In this document: one piece after another, positions 7,893-16,800 of the stretch
Position numbering within the stretch: position 1 is the first letter of the stretch
How the letters are laid out: each line of letters starts with the position of its first letter
DNA from: UBA2365 sp964594045
GTDB lineage: Bacteria > Bacteroidota > Bacteroidia > Chitinophagales > Saprospiraceae
Reading direction: 5' to 3'
NCBI GenBank assembly: GCA_964594045.1
Contig: CAZQKR010000065.1
Coordinates: 1 to 18,042 of the forward strand
DNA length: 18,042 bases
Made by a program: the position numbers and the translations under genes
Notes under the pieces: generated by a model
Told to the model about the DNA's origin: nothing
The model's input: only the letters and a program-made list of their open reading frames with translations
Databases searched by the model: none

Positions 7893-7935
7893 GGATTAAA
7901 CCTTATAGGTTTCTGAAACCTATAAGGTTTAATCC
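7893..7935. terminator. Perfect palindrome between convergent genes, probable bidirectional terminator
   Basis: Two perfect 21-bp inverted arms (7893-7913 and 7915-7935) are separated by a single T at 7914. The central part contains AACCTATAAGG and its complement. It lies between the plus-strand SDR ending at 7862 and the minus-strand PAP2 gene ending at 7964. A T-rich stretch (CTTTTTAGC) follows on the plus strand. Palindromes built on ACCTATAAGGTT are familiar between convergent genes in Bacteroidota, which supports a terminator role in both directions. Confidence 0.8.
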
Positions 7936-7963
7936 TGCTTTTTAGCAAATATTTGTCTATTGC

Positions 7964-8575
7964 TTACCTGTGATAAAAGATTTCCTTCTTTGTTTTATTA
8001 TTGATCCAGTGATTCAGCAGATAGGACAGGTACGCTGAACCGCTGCCCACGATAGCGCCACCCAGAATATCGCTTGGGTAATGCACTCCGATATGCATGC
8101 GCGAATATCCGATGGCGCCGGCCCAGATATATGCAGGCGCGATCACATACCATTTCGGGAATGCGATGCTCAGTGAAGTCGCTGTTGCAAATGCCGGAGA
8201 AGTATGGCCGGACGGGAATGATGAAGTACTCTCTGTGTTCAGGTTGTCCAGGTCCGGATAGGTAAGATACGGCCTTTCCCTGTTGATGCTGTATTTCAAG
8301 GCAGTTGACATCCCGATGGATACCAGAACGGATCCCGCAACATAAATTCCCTGCTTCTGGATCGTCTTGTCCTTCTTGATCAGTCCGATGGAATAGATCA
8401 CCACAGGCGCTCCGATACTCACAGGAAAGGCACTGTCCGTTATGCCCTCTACCAAATGATCCGTGTCCGTATTCCTGTTCAGATTGATGTCTCTCAACAG
8501 ATCAATATCAACATTCTGGGCATGAATATTCGCCCATGTAAATAAAATCATCAAAAAAATCAGCATTCGTTTCAT
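7964..8575 (-). CDS. Exported PAP2-family acid phosphatase
   Basis: This 203-residue protein is a type 2 phosphatidic acid phosphatase (PAP2) family enzyme, removing phosphate from lipid or soluble phosphomonoesters in the periplasm. A signal peptide ends near residue 20 (FTWANIHAQ). All three catalytic motifs are complete: K94 to R101-P102 (KxxxxxxRP), PSGH at 121-124, and S158-R159 with H165 and D169 (SRxxxxxHxxxD). Short hydrophobic stretches (about 50-65, 78-92 and 142-157) fit the compact helical bundle of the family. Size is typical. It is the last gene of a minus-strand series of three exported proteins, 143 bp after the serine hydrolase, and is followed by the 7893-7935 palindrome. 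The substrate is unknown; undecaprenyl pyrophosphate or lipid A phosphates are possible but not shown. Confidence 0.93.
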   Translation of the reverse strand: MKRMLIFLMILFTWANIHAQNVDIDLLRDINLNRNTDTDHLVEGITDSAFPVSIGAPVVIYSIGLIKKDKTIQKQGIYVAGSVLVSIGMSTALKYSINRERPYLTYPDLDNLNTESTSSFPSGHTSPAFATATSLSIAFPKWYVIAPAYIWAGAIGYSRMHIGVHYPSDILGGAIVGSGSAYLSYLLNHWINNKTKKEIFYHR

Positions 8576-8718
8576 GTCATTTTTTTTTAGTGTTAGTGAA
8601 TTAAGTGATCATTTAACCTGTTCCTTCGTTTTTGATTATAGATTCTTTATTGAAGGTTTTTCAGGTATTTCATTTTTAGTATATGAGTTCATTCGAAGTT
8701 TTGATCCGGTATTTCATT

Positions 8719-9924
8719 CTATTGCTGAACAATCAATTTCGCAATATTATCACGCATTTCCTTGAACGCAGGCCGCAATTCGCTTTCACCATCCGTGCCA
8801 TAATTGACGATCATGGAAATGATCGCTTCGTGTTCAGGGAAATAAAACAGATCAGCAGAATAGCTCAAATCCCTTCCTCTGTGTCCGTAAGCATAATCTT
8901 TAGACGGATCGCCAATGTCGATAAAATCTTTCTGGCAACCGGCGCCAACCTGGCAGCGATTGTTGACTGAATGATGAATGGTCAGCAACTGTTCAAGTGA
9001 TTGCTGCGAAATTATGGATTTCTTTTCAAATAATGCATTGATAAAAAGATACATGTCCCAGACAGTTGAATATACGCCACCATAACCGTTTCCGCTACCC
9101 GTATTCCAGTTGGTCATGTTCAACAGGGAACCATTGTTGTACAGGTCAAAATATCCCTGCATGATCCTGGCTTCAGGCAAAGCATCATGATAGAAATAAT
9201 ATGAATCTTCCATGCCGAGAGGCGTGAATATTTCTTCATGAAGCACCCGGGTAACCGTTTTGCCTGTAGCCTTTTCAACGATCATGCTCAGCAAGAGGTA
9301 ATTGGTATTGCAGTAACTGGCAGTATCTGCCGGGTTGAATTCAAACATTTTCGGAGAACCATAAATGAATTCCAGCAATTCTTCAGATGTCCAGTGCCTG
9401 GAAGGATTGTTCAGCACATTCAGGTAAAAATTCTGATTGGTGATCACTTCAGGAATACCTGAAGTATGGTTCAGCAGGTTCAAAACGGTCAGTGGTTTGC
9501 CACCATTCTCAATTTGATCCAGGATATCTGCGGAAATATACTTTGATATCGGGTCATTCAAAGAGATCATGCCTTTTTCCTGCAGTTTATAGATGGAAGT
9601 TGCGAACATGAGTTTGGTAATACTGGCAATTTTGGAAATATGACAAGGCTGGGCCACAATCCCGGTTTTGACATCTGCCATTCCGGAGGATCCAATAAAA
9701 AAACCGTTTTTGTCTTTGACAAGTAAAATCACACCGGGCAAGCCTTTTTTGGTGTATTCATCGATCAGGGCCTGGAATTCAGTGCTTTTTGAATTTTGTT
9801 TGTATTCAACATTGTTTTCAAGGGCGCAACTGAGTTGTTCAGGTCTTTTGATCTCTTCCTTGTTGCAGGATAAGAGGATGATAACAGGCAGAATGGTATA
9901 TAATAATAAAATTGACTTTTTCAT
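8719..9924 (-). CDS. Beta-lactamase-fold serine hydrolase, lipoprotein
   Basis: This 401-residue protein starts with a lipoprotein signal peptide whose lipobox LLSC places the lipidated cysteine at C20. It therefore sits on a membrane facing the periplasm or cell surface. The body is a class C beta-lactamase/DD-peptidase-like domain. The catalytic motifs are SITK with S101 and K104 (SxxK), YCN at 204-206 (YxN) and HRG at 348-350 (HxG, replacing KTG). LLNHTSGIPEV (150-160) is the usual conserved loop. Such proteins are esterases, peptidases or beta-lactamase-like enzymes; HRG rather than KTG argues for esterase or D-aminopeptidase-type activity over antibiotic resistance. It begins 24 bp after the beta-barrel-like gene on the same strand, so the two probably share a transcript. 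Confidence 0.93.
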   Translation of the reverse strand: MKKSILLLYTILPVIILLSCNKEEIKRPEQLSCALENNVEYKQNSKSTEFQALIDEYTKKGLPGVILLVKDKNGFFIGSSGMADVKTGIVAQPCHISKIASITKLMFATSIYKLQEKGMISLNDPISKYISADILDQIENGGKPLTVLNLLNHTSGIPEVITNQNFYLNVLNNPSRHWTSEELLEFIYGSPKMFEFNPADTASYCNTNYLLLSMIVEKATGKTVTRVLHEEIFTPLGMEDSYYFYHDALPEARIMQGYFDLYNNGSLLNMTNWNTGSGNGYGGVYSTVWDMYLFINALFEKKSIISQQSLEQLLTIHHSVNNRCQVGAGCQKDFIDIGDPSKDYAYGHRGRDLSYSADLFYFPEHEAIISMIVNYGTDGESELRPAFKEMRDNIAKLIVQQ

Positions 9925-9948
9925 GGCTTAAGGTTTTGATGATGATCT

Positions 9949-10548
9949 TCATTTGGAAATAGCGAATTGGCAACCCAATGAGAGCGCTCCATTGGGCAGG
10001 ATGGTCACATAGCTTTTTACAAAAGGCGCTTGCATCCGGATGTCGTAGGCAACAAAGACGCGTTGGACAAAGGAGGATGGTCTGAACCTGTATCCTATTG
10101 CAGTTCCGGCACCAAAGATGAACTGAGGTCTGCCAGAACCTTTGGTTTCTGTGTATGTTCCGGTATTTTCGTCCAGGACGATGCGGTCGATCAGGGAGAT
10201 ACTGTGCATATAACCTGCATGTAGCGAACCTTCCAGAGTCAACTTTCCAAGATATCCTCGGTAGCCTCCCTGGGTAAAGAGCAAAAATGACTGGGTGGCA
10301 AGTTCGTGGTAAACATAACCGAAATTGGCATTTTGAAACCATTTTCCCCTGGTTTTTTCTTTCCAGCCAAATTCAGTGGTCAACATGATCCCGGGATGTA
10401 TGGGCTGGTTGAATACGGCAGTCAGTGAAGCAGGCGGTAACATTGTGGCGTTGTTTAAAACGCTCACTGAAAAGTTCGTTTTTCCCCATTTTTGAGCGAA
10501 GATCGTCAAGGGTAAAACGATAAGCATCAAAATCATGAACTTTTTCAT
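9949..10548 (-). CDS. Small secreted/outer-membrane beta-barrel-like protein
   Basis: A signal peptide (MKKFMILMLIVLPLTIFAQ) is followed by about 180 residues of alternating beta-strands with many aromatic and glycine residues (FGYVYHELATQSFLLF, GGYRGYLGKLTLEGSLHAGY, FIFGAGTAIGYRFRP). This fits a small outer-membrane barrel of eight or so strands. No specific family is recognised. It is the first gene of the minus-strand series; the serine hydrolase lipoprotein follows after 24 bp. A Bacteroidota-type promoter lies about 40 bp upstream. A structural or assisting role for the hydrolase at the envelope is plausible but unproven. Confidence 0.8.
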   Translation of the reverse strand: MKKFMILMLIVLPLTIFAQKWGKTNFSVSVLNNATMLPPASLTAVFNQPIHPGIMLTTEFGWKEKTRGKWFQNANFGYVYHELATQSFLLFTQGGYRGYLGKLTLEGSLHAGYMHSISLIDRIVLDENTGTYTETKGSGRPQFIFGAGTAIGYRFRPSSFVQRVFVAYDIRMQAPFVKSYVTILPNGALSLGCQFAISK

Positions 10549-10590
10549 TAATGTTTATTTTATTGGTTAAGGTAACCTGAACTTAAAGTA

Positions 10591-10623
10591 CAAAAATATA
10601 ATAATATTATTTGAAAAGTCAAT
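10591..10623 (-). promoter_or_regulatory. Putative Bacteroidota promoter for the minus-strand exported-protein genes
   Basis: On the minus strand, TATTTTTG (10598-10591) matches the -7 consensus TAnnTTTG exactly. ATTG (10623-10620), a 3-of-4 match to the -33 box TTTG, lies 21 nt upstream. The expected transcript start would leave a leader of roughly 35-40 nt before the ATG at 10548. The region is very AT-rich, so a chance match is possible. Confidence 0.45.
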
Positions 10624-10990
10624 AGTAGCTAACATATTATTTTAATGATGTTATTACAAATAGTATGAAGTATTATTCAGGGTTTTTGGCATAAAATAAA
10701 ATTATAATCTTTATAAAGGTTGTATCCGGAGATTTTAAATAATTGGCAAAAGGTCTGTTGCTGAGCCAGCATGGCATTGGAGGTTCCCACAGATATTACA
10801 GATTTTTTTGAAAAAAAGTCTATAAACCAAACCAGCCTGATCAATTTGAACCGAATACAGCAACATGCAGTTGCTGAGCCAGAAAATAGAAAGGCAATGC
10901 ATGTTGGAAAAAATTCCATAGTGCGGCATAGCTAATTGTTCTTTACATGGATTGTATTTGAGTCGTGATAATGAAAAATGGAATATTTAT
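10624..10990. repeat. Gene-poor stretch with direct and inverted repeats
   Basis: No recognised gene lies here. A 13-bp direct repeat (GTTGCTGAGCCAG) occurs at 10757-10769 and 10870-10882. An inverted repeat pairs 10861-10874 with 10894-10906 (13 bp, one bulged G, 19-nt loop). A plus-strand frame of 54 codons (10771-10935, beginning MALEVPTDITDFFEKK and rich in polar residues) and an overlapping 80-codon minus frame (10677-10919) exist. Neither has a family I recognise or a clear start signal. The region could be a worn mobile-element remnant or a structured non-coding element. Confidence 0.4.
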
Positions 10991-11001
10991 TCACCTAGTC
11001 C

Positions 11002-11032
11002 TTTGAATTATAGAAATTTATGTGTATATTTA
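11002..11032 (+). promoter_or_regulatory. Bacteroidota-type promoter for the first T9SS cargo gene
   Basis: TTTG (11002-11005) is followed after exactly 19 nt by TATATTTA (11025-11032), a 1-mismatch fit to the consensus TTTG-N19-TAnnTTTG of Bacteroidota housekeeping promoters. Transcription would begin near 11039 and leave a leader of about 140 nt before the ATG at 11183. Spacing and direction fit the downstream gene well. Confidence 0.6.
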
Positions 11033-11125
11033 TTGCCAACAATCCAAATCAGGTTTTTTTTAGTAAGTTTTTAGTTCAAACATATAACAAAACTAAACAG
11101 ACAGGCATCTTCAATATACCACCCG

Positions 11126-11146
11126 ATCAGATTAAAAAAATCTGAT
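11126..11146 (+). other. Hairpin in the leader of the T9SS cargo gene
   Basis: Arms ATCAGATT (11126-11133) and AATCTGAT (11139-11146) form a perfect 8-bp stem with a 5-A loop, about 36 nt before the start codon. No U-tract follows, so it is not an evident terminator; it may stabilise the leader or affect translation. It matches no riboswitch I know. Confidence 0.4.
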
Positions 11147-11182
11147 AATAATATTGAATTTTAACCCTTAAATATATTGATT

Positions 11183-13813
11183 ATGAACAAGTTCATTTTT
11201 TCACAAAAACGTTTCTCACTAATGTATGTATGCATGTATGTATGTATGTATGTAATGTTCCCTGTGTCCTTACAGGCCCAGGATGTTGCCGGATTTGAAA
11301 AAAGAATGCAAGTTTACATGGATGAGTATTTGAGAGAAAACCTTGAAAAAGTAAAAGAAGCCGAGTCAGGGAAACATCACTGCAAACCACTTAGTGAAGA
11401 AGAACTTTTCAGTATTACGCTTGAGCAAGGGAAAACGAATTTTATTGTAAATAATTATGAAGAATATTTGAGTACATATTTTTTCTCAGGTAACAGAACT
11501 TTATTAGATACATTTATATGCGATAATGGTGGATTTGAGAATGACTTCCAATTCTATAAAGGTTATATAAATACTGAGTTTTATATCTATGGAGGTGATA
11601 CATGTGCTCCATATGATTTTTACGAAGAGAAAATACAATATATTCAAACTACCCTTCCTACTCAAAATAGATTTGAAATTGTGACATCAGGGGTTGATCC
11701 ATTGGTAGGTATAAATAAAGTCAAATTCGGAACTAAAGCATTGAGAGTAAATAGTCAATACGGACATATTTTAAATAGCCCATGTTTTCCAGGCAGAGCT
11801 ATAGACAAATTAGTCAAAAGATTTGTTGTGACTTCTGAAAATAGACATTTTACTTTATGGTATGCAGTCGTTTTAGAAAATCCCGCTGATCACTTAAATA
11901 GCCAACCATTTTTTAATATTAAATGTGATAGAGCCCCTGCAAATGATCTTTGTTTTGATGCAGATTCATTGAATTGTGAAGACTCATACATAGATAGTTT
12001 GTGTATGTATTATGATGGTAAAAAATTCCAAAATGTTGATGTTTTGGATTGGACATGTCACAGAATAAATATTCCAGAAGAATTTATTGATAGTATGGCA
12101 ACACTTGAAATTGTGGTGGCAGATTGTGGGTGGGGAGGACATAGTGGTTATGCATATATTGACGGGATATGTGAATCTTGTTATGGGAGCGCATTAGGTT
12201 CAATTGCTATTGACACTATTGATTATGTATCCTGTTATGATGAACAAATTCCTGAAATTGCAAGAATATATGGTAAATATACGCTCCCTGATCTTCTAAA
12301 TAATTGCAATTATAGTGAAGATCCATGGGAACTGATTTCTTTGAGTGCTCCCGGATATCAAATTGAAAACGTGGTAATTGACTATGAATCCCTGATATTT
12401 AGTTTTGATTTTCCGCGAACAAACTTTGGCAATGAAAATTGTCTTGAGGTGTACCTAGAAGCATTGTTTTCAAATGGTACTGAGACTTTACCTCCTCAAA
12501 TGAGTAATTCCTTTAATATATGCCAAAGTGATTATGTGCTAATAATCTGTGATGGAGGTGGACCCGGCCCTGTGGATACATGTGGAGTGATTATTGATAT
12601 TAAAATCAGTGGCTGTCAAAGTAATGGAACGGGAGGAGATAATGATGTAGATCAGACACCTAATATCTCAGATGATTATTATTATGTATATCTGACGGTT
12701 TATGATCCGAACGAGCTTGGATGGAGTATCGGAAGAGAATTGGTCGATCCATATCCAAATGAAGAAGACCTTTTTGATCTGGGATATGGTACGGGTGATA
12801 CGATCAATATGATCTTAGGTCCATTTTTGATACAAGAGGGTGACTGGTGGTTACATGTGTATCTGCCTGATTGTGATTTTACAACCTACATAGACGCTCC
12901 GGATTACTGCTCGGGATGTGATCAGTTCCGGGATTTGAAGGTAGGAAATGTGGAGTGTAATGAGATTTTTATTCCAACATTATGGACTTTTGAAATTATA
13001 GTTCCACATGAAAATCCCAATCCGCCTAATGATTTTCTATTAAATGGAAGTTCATATGATTATAACGAAATTCATGAAATAACAGGTGGCAATATGAACT
13101 CTGGCTGTTTAGTATATACTTTAGTGGATCAAAGCAATCAACTATGTTCTTCTAGTTTTACAATCTGTCCGCCAATGCCCTGTCAAAACTGTGACTTAGA
13201 TGTAATTGTTGACGATGTGGAATGTGTGTTTAACCCTAAATCTCAGACATATACTGGGTTTAAAGTACATCTTGACTTAAGCGATATTGACCCTGTGAAT
13301 GAACAGGCATGTGTGGGATATTCTTATACTCCAACTTCTACCGCTTTTACATTCATTGGATCTTATTCAGACGGTACCTATGACTTCGGACCTTTTACCG
13401 ATGATGTTTATATGTATGTCAAGATCTGTAATCGAGGTACTGATTGCGACATCTGTACATCTTCTTGCTATAAATATTTATACATTCCAAAGCCTGATTG
13501 TGTGACACAAAAGGAAATTGAAGAAAAGTTGGGAAAAAGAAATATTGTAAATGAGTTAGTTGACGGTCAGGAGACAAAAGGGGAATTGATCGTGATCCCA
13601 AACCCATTCAGCGCTGATGAAGTTATTATCAGATCTGCTTTGGATCATACAGTCTATGAGATATTTGATATGTCGGGAAGATTTATCCAAAAAGGATCCT
13701 TCAAAGGGCAGGAAGAAAGGATTATACTGCATGTTACCAAAGGAACCTATTTTATCAGATATCATGATGACAAAACAGGAAAACCGGCCATTGTCAAGAT
13801 GATCAAATTGTAA
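11183..13813 (+). CDS. Large Cys-rich secreted protein with type A T9SS C-terminal domain
   Basis: I take the ATG at 11183 (876 residues) rather than the in-frame TTG at 11177. The N-terminus is a signal peptide, with a charged SQKRF segment, a hydrophobic core made of MYVC repeats, and a likely cleavage after SLQAQ. Residues about 30-465 are an AT-rich-encoded, unrecognised region with many cysteines. Three related Cys-flanked beta domains follow at about 467-573, 574-664 and 665-775; the second and third open with C-D-x3-DLKV/DLDV-x3-VEC. The last ~78 residues (GELIVIPNPFSADEVIIRS through VYEIFDMSGRFIQKG to KMIKL) are a type A T9SS sorting domain, so the protein is exported through the outer membrane and anchored or released at the surface. 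A promoter lies upstream and a terminator hairpin follows. The function of the cargo part is unknown; adhesion is a guess. Confidence 0.9.
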   Translation: MNKFIFSQKRFSLMYVCMYVCMYVMFPVSLQAQDVAGFEKRMQVYMDEYLRENLEKVKEAESGKHHCKPLSEEELFSITLEQGKTNFIVNNYEEYLSTYFFSGNRTLLDTFICDNGGFENDFQFYKGYINTEFYIYGGDTCAPYDFYEEKIQYIQTTLPTQNRFEIVTSGVDPLVGINKVKFGTKALRVNSQYGHILNSPCFPGRAIDKLVKRFVVTSENRHFTLWYAVVLENPADHLNSQPFFNIKCDRAPANDLCFDADSLNCEDSYIDSLCMYYDGKKFQNVDVLDWTCHRINIPEEFIDSMATLEIVVADCGWGGHSGYAYIDGICESCYGSALGSIAIDTIDYVSCYDEQIPEIARIYGKYTLPDLLNNCNYSEDPWELISLSAPGYQIENVVIDYESLIFSFDFPRTNFGNENCLEVYLEALFSNGTETLPPQMSNSFNICQSDYVLIICDGGGPGPVDTCGVIIDIKISGCQSNGTGGDNDVDQTPNISDDYYYVYLTVYDPNELGWSIGRELVDPYPNEEDLFDLGYGTGDTINMILGPFLIQEGDWWLHVYLPDCDFTTYIDAPDYCSGCDQFRDLKVGNVECNEIFIPTLWTFEIIVPHENPNPPNDFLLNGSSYDYNEIHEITGGNMNSGCLVYTLVDQSNQLCSSSFTICPPMPCQNCDLDVIVDDVECVFNPKSQTYTGFKVHLDLSDIDPVNEQACVGYSYTPTSTAFTFIGSYSDGTYDFGPFTDDVYMYVKICNRGTDCDICTSSCYKYLYIPKPDCVTQKEIEEKLGKRNIVNELVDGQETKGELIVIPNPFSADEVIIRSALDHTVYEIFDMSGRFIQKGSFKGQEERIILHVTKGTYFIRYHDDKTGKPAIVKMIKL
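11222..11253 (+). repeat. ATGT tetranucleotide microsatellite inside the signal peptide
   Basis: Eight 4-bp units occur in a row: seven ATGT and one ATGC (11230-11233), with five perfect units at 11234-11253. They encode MYVCMYVCMYV, the hydrophobic core of the signal peptide. Because 4 is not a multiple of 3, gain or loss of a unit shifts the frame of the remaining ~850 codons. Confidence 0.97.
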
Positions 13814-13826
13814 ATTTGTGTTTTTG

Positions 13827-13860
13827 ATGCGTGTTATCTTGATAGGTAACACGCATTTTC
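13827..13860 (+). terminator. Rho-independent-type terminator after the first T9SS cargo gene
   Basis: Perfect 10-bp arms ATGCGTGTTA (13827-13836) and TAACACGCAT (13847-13856) flank a 10-nt loop. They are followed by TTTTCCTT, starting 13 bp after the stop codon at 13813. It should separate this transcript from the next gene, which starts 30 bp later. Confidence 0.75.
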
Positions 13861-13885
13861 CTTAATTCATTCAACTAAATTTACC

Positions 13886-16800
13886 ATGCCAAAGATAATA
13901 GTCACTTTCCTTATTTTTTTTATATTTCAAGATATTTATAGTCAATCCAATGACTGCATTACATTTGACACTACTTTATGTTATTTTATAAAAACTTCAC
14001 AATCCTCAACTTTTTTAATTGAAAAAAAGTGGCAATCAACAGATAGTTTGATACTTACTAGTGAAGGCATCCTAATGGGGAATTCTAATGGTTATTGTAT
14101 TCCTTTGATTTTTAAAAATGGATGGGATAAAAACATTGAATTTGTAGATCTAAAATCAGGAAAAATTACTAAAAGTTTCCAAACTCCATCATTTAATTGG
14201 GTAAATTCGACAATGCCTTTTGTAATTGCAGATGTTGATCTTGATGGTGAATCAGAAATTATTTATGCTTGTGCCGATTATTTCTCAGGGATTTATGACA
14301 AACCAGAATACTTTGACCGATTGATTTGCTATGAATTGGATGGCACGATTAAATGGATCTCTGACCATAGATTTGATGATATTAATGGAAATGATATATC
14401 AGGAACCCCTTCATTGGTTGATTTTAACAAAGATGGAATACCTGAAGTGTATATCCTTAACAAAATTTTTAATGCCCAAACGGGAAAATTATTATTAGAT
14501 GGAGGCAACAATGGGATTGGAATCGAAGATTTAAACAGAAATATTACAGGTATTGTGGATTTTGGTACTTCCATCTCAATTGCCGGGCAATTTGATAGCG
14601 ATACAACAGATATTGAATTGGCAGCAGGTTATACTGTTTATAAAATTAATGTTACCAATACGGACGGATTAGCAGGTAATAGCATCATACCTTACAATAT
14701 CAATGTAAACAACAGATATAGAGATGGTAAAACTATGATGGCAGACATCAATCATGATGGTATTTTGGATATTGTAGTGATATCTTCGAGATATTATAAT
14801 GATGGTTTGATTTATGCATATTCCTTCGATACCGGTGTACCAGTATTGCTGGCTAAAATCTATCCAAACAACACTTCTGTAATATATGATGTGAATATTG
14901 TAAATTTAAATAATTCCAATTCAAGTATTATAATTGTAAACTGTGGTGGTGATGTAGTCGGTTATTCTTATGATGGATCGAATACTTTTAAAGAAAACTG
15001 GACAATATCCTCAAGTGGTGATATTTATTGCTCAAAAGTTGTTTTTGATTTCAATTATGATGGAATACACGAACTCGTTTGCAAATCTCAAAATAAAATT
15101 TATATTTATAATATTCCCGATGATATTAATCCTGTTGAAATAGGATCGGTTGATTGCAATGGGTTTCACCTGAATGATATTAATTTATATACCGATGAAA
15201 ATAATATTACTTATTTGTTTACATATTGTGATTCGGAAATTTGGAATTATTATTTTTTTACTGTTTTTGGATCACCTGACAACTCTCAGAGCTGGCCTCC
15301 GGTGAGAAATATCTGGAACCAATATAACTATCATGTACTTAATATCAACGACGACCTCACCGTACCCCGCTACATGAAGAACAATGCTACTTATGAAAAT
15401 GGGCGATATAATAATTTTAGGGTTCAACAATCGCTACTCGATGAAAACGGAAATTTACCCATCGAAGCGCCCAATCTCTCCACCGCCATCCACTGTGTCC
15501 GTTTTGATCCGGTTAGCGGGGTTTATACCGTTAGCTTTGACCTATACAATGCATCCGACGCATCCAAAACAGCCCCGGATCAGATACCTGTCTCCTTCTA
15601 TGACGGAGATCCGGAATCCGGCGGACAACTGCTTGGTACCTACCTGACCACGCAAACCGTCGCTCCGGGAGATACGCTGCAACAGCTGAGCCATTCTTTC
15701 ACTGCCTCAGGACTGAGTCAGGTGGTGATCGTCGTGAATACGGACAAAACCGGCGGTCAGCCCTTCACGGATGAGGATTTCAGTATCAGGGAATGCGATT
15801 TTACAGACAACTTTTACATTAGCCTGGATCTTCCTGCCATAGATACGGTGCAGGCGAACATCTGCGAAGGTGATTTGTATACTTTTTACGGGACCATCCT
15901 GAGTTCGCCCGGAACTTACTATCATACCCTGACCGGCCAATCGGGTTGCGACAGCCTCATCACCGTGCTCCAACTGACTGTGTCCGGTACATTCGTGGTG
16001 GAAACTTCTGTTACGGCGTGCGACGGATATCAATGGCGCAATTTTTATGAGACCATGTCCGGCATGTATGTTCAGGTCGTTGAAAATCCTCATGCCTGCG
16101 ACAGCCTGTTTATCCTGCATCTTAAGATCAATCATTCCTTTACTGCCACAGAATCAGCATCTGCCTGTGACAGCTACACCTGGCAGGGAAATACCTATAC
16201 GGAGTCTGGTACATATACCTATACGGATCAAACCATCCACGGTTGCGACAGTATCCTGACCCTGCAGCTGACCATACATCCGTCAGAATGGGTTACGCTG
16301 CAACACACTGCCTGCGACAGCTATACCTGGAATGCTCAGACCTATACTCTAAGCGGTGTCTATACCTTTCAGACGATCAGCAGTATGGGTTGTGACAGCA
16401 TCGTCCAACTCGATCTGACCATTGTGAACCAACTTGAGCACCATGATGATATTTCAGTGTGTGCGGGTGATTCAGTGTTCATTTTTGACAGCTGGATACA
16501 GGAAGCCGGAGACATCAGCCAGACATTTACTGCGCAATCCGGTTGCGACAGCATCCAAACCTACCATGTCACCATCATCGACCTGCCCCAAAGAGAAGCA
16601 TCCGCTACTGTCTGTGCAGGAGACAGCGTGTTCCTATATGATCGGTGGTTTTCTGTACCCGATACCTACCATCTCCAATTGCCAAATGCATCAGGATGTG
16701 ACAGTCTGATCCATCTGGAGATATCTGAGCTTCCGGTCAGTGAGCGCCAGGAGGATTATTATTTGTGCCGGGGAGATACAGGTGTGGTATTTGGAACGAT

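Noticed and set aside
8719..9924. Antibiotic-resistance class C beta-lactamase
   Set aside because: The fold and SxxK/YxN motifs are present, but the third motif is HRG rather than KTG and the protein is a lipoprotein, which fits general serine hydrolases better.
9839..10342. 167-codon minus-strand frame overlapping the barrel-like and hydrolase genes
   Set aside because: It is an alternative frame of two genes with clear signal peptides; its sequence is Cys/Arg/His-rich without any motif.
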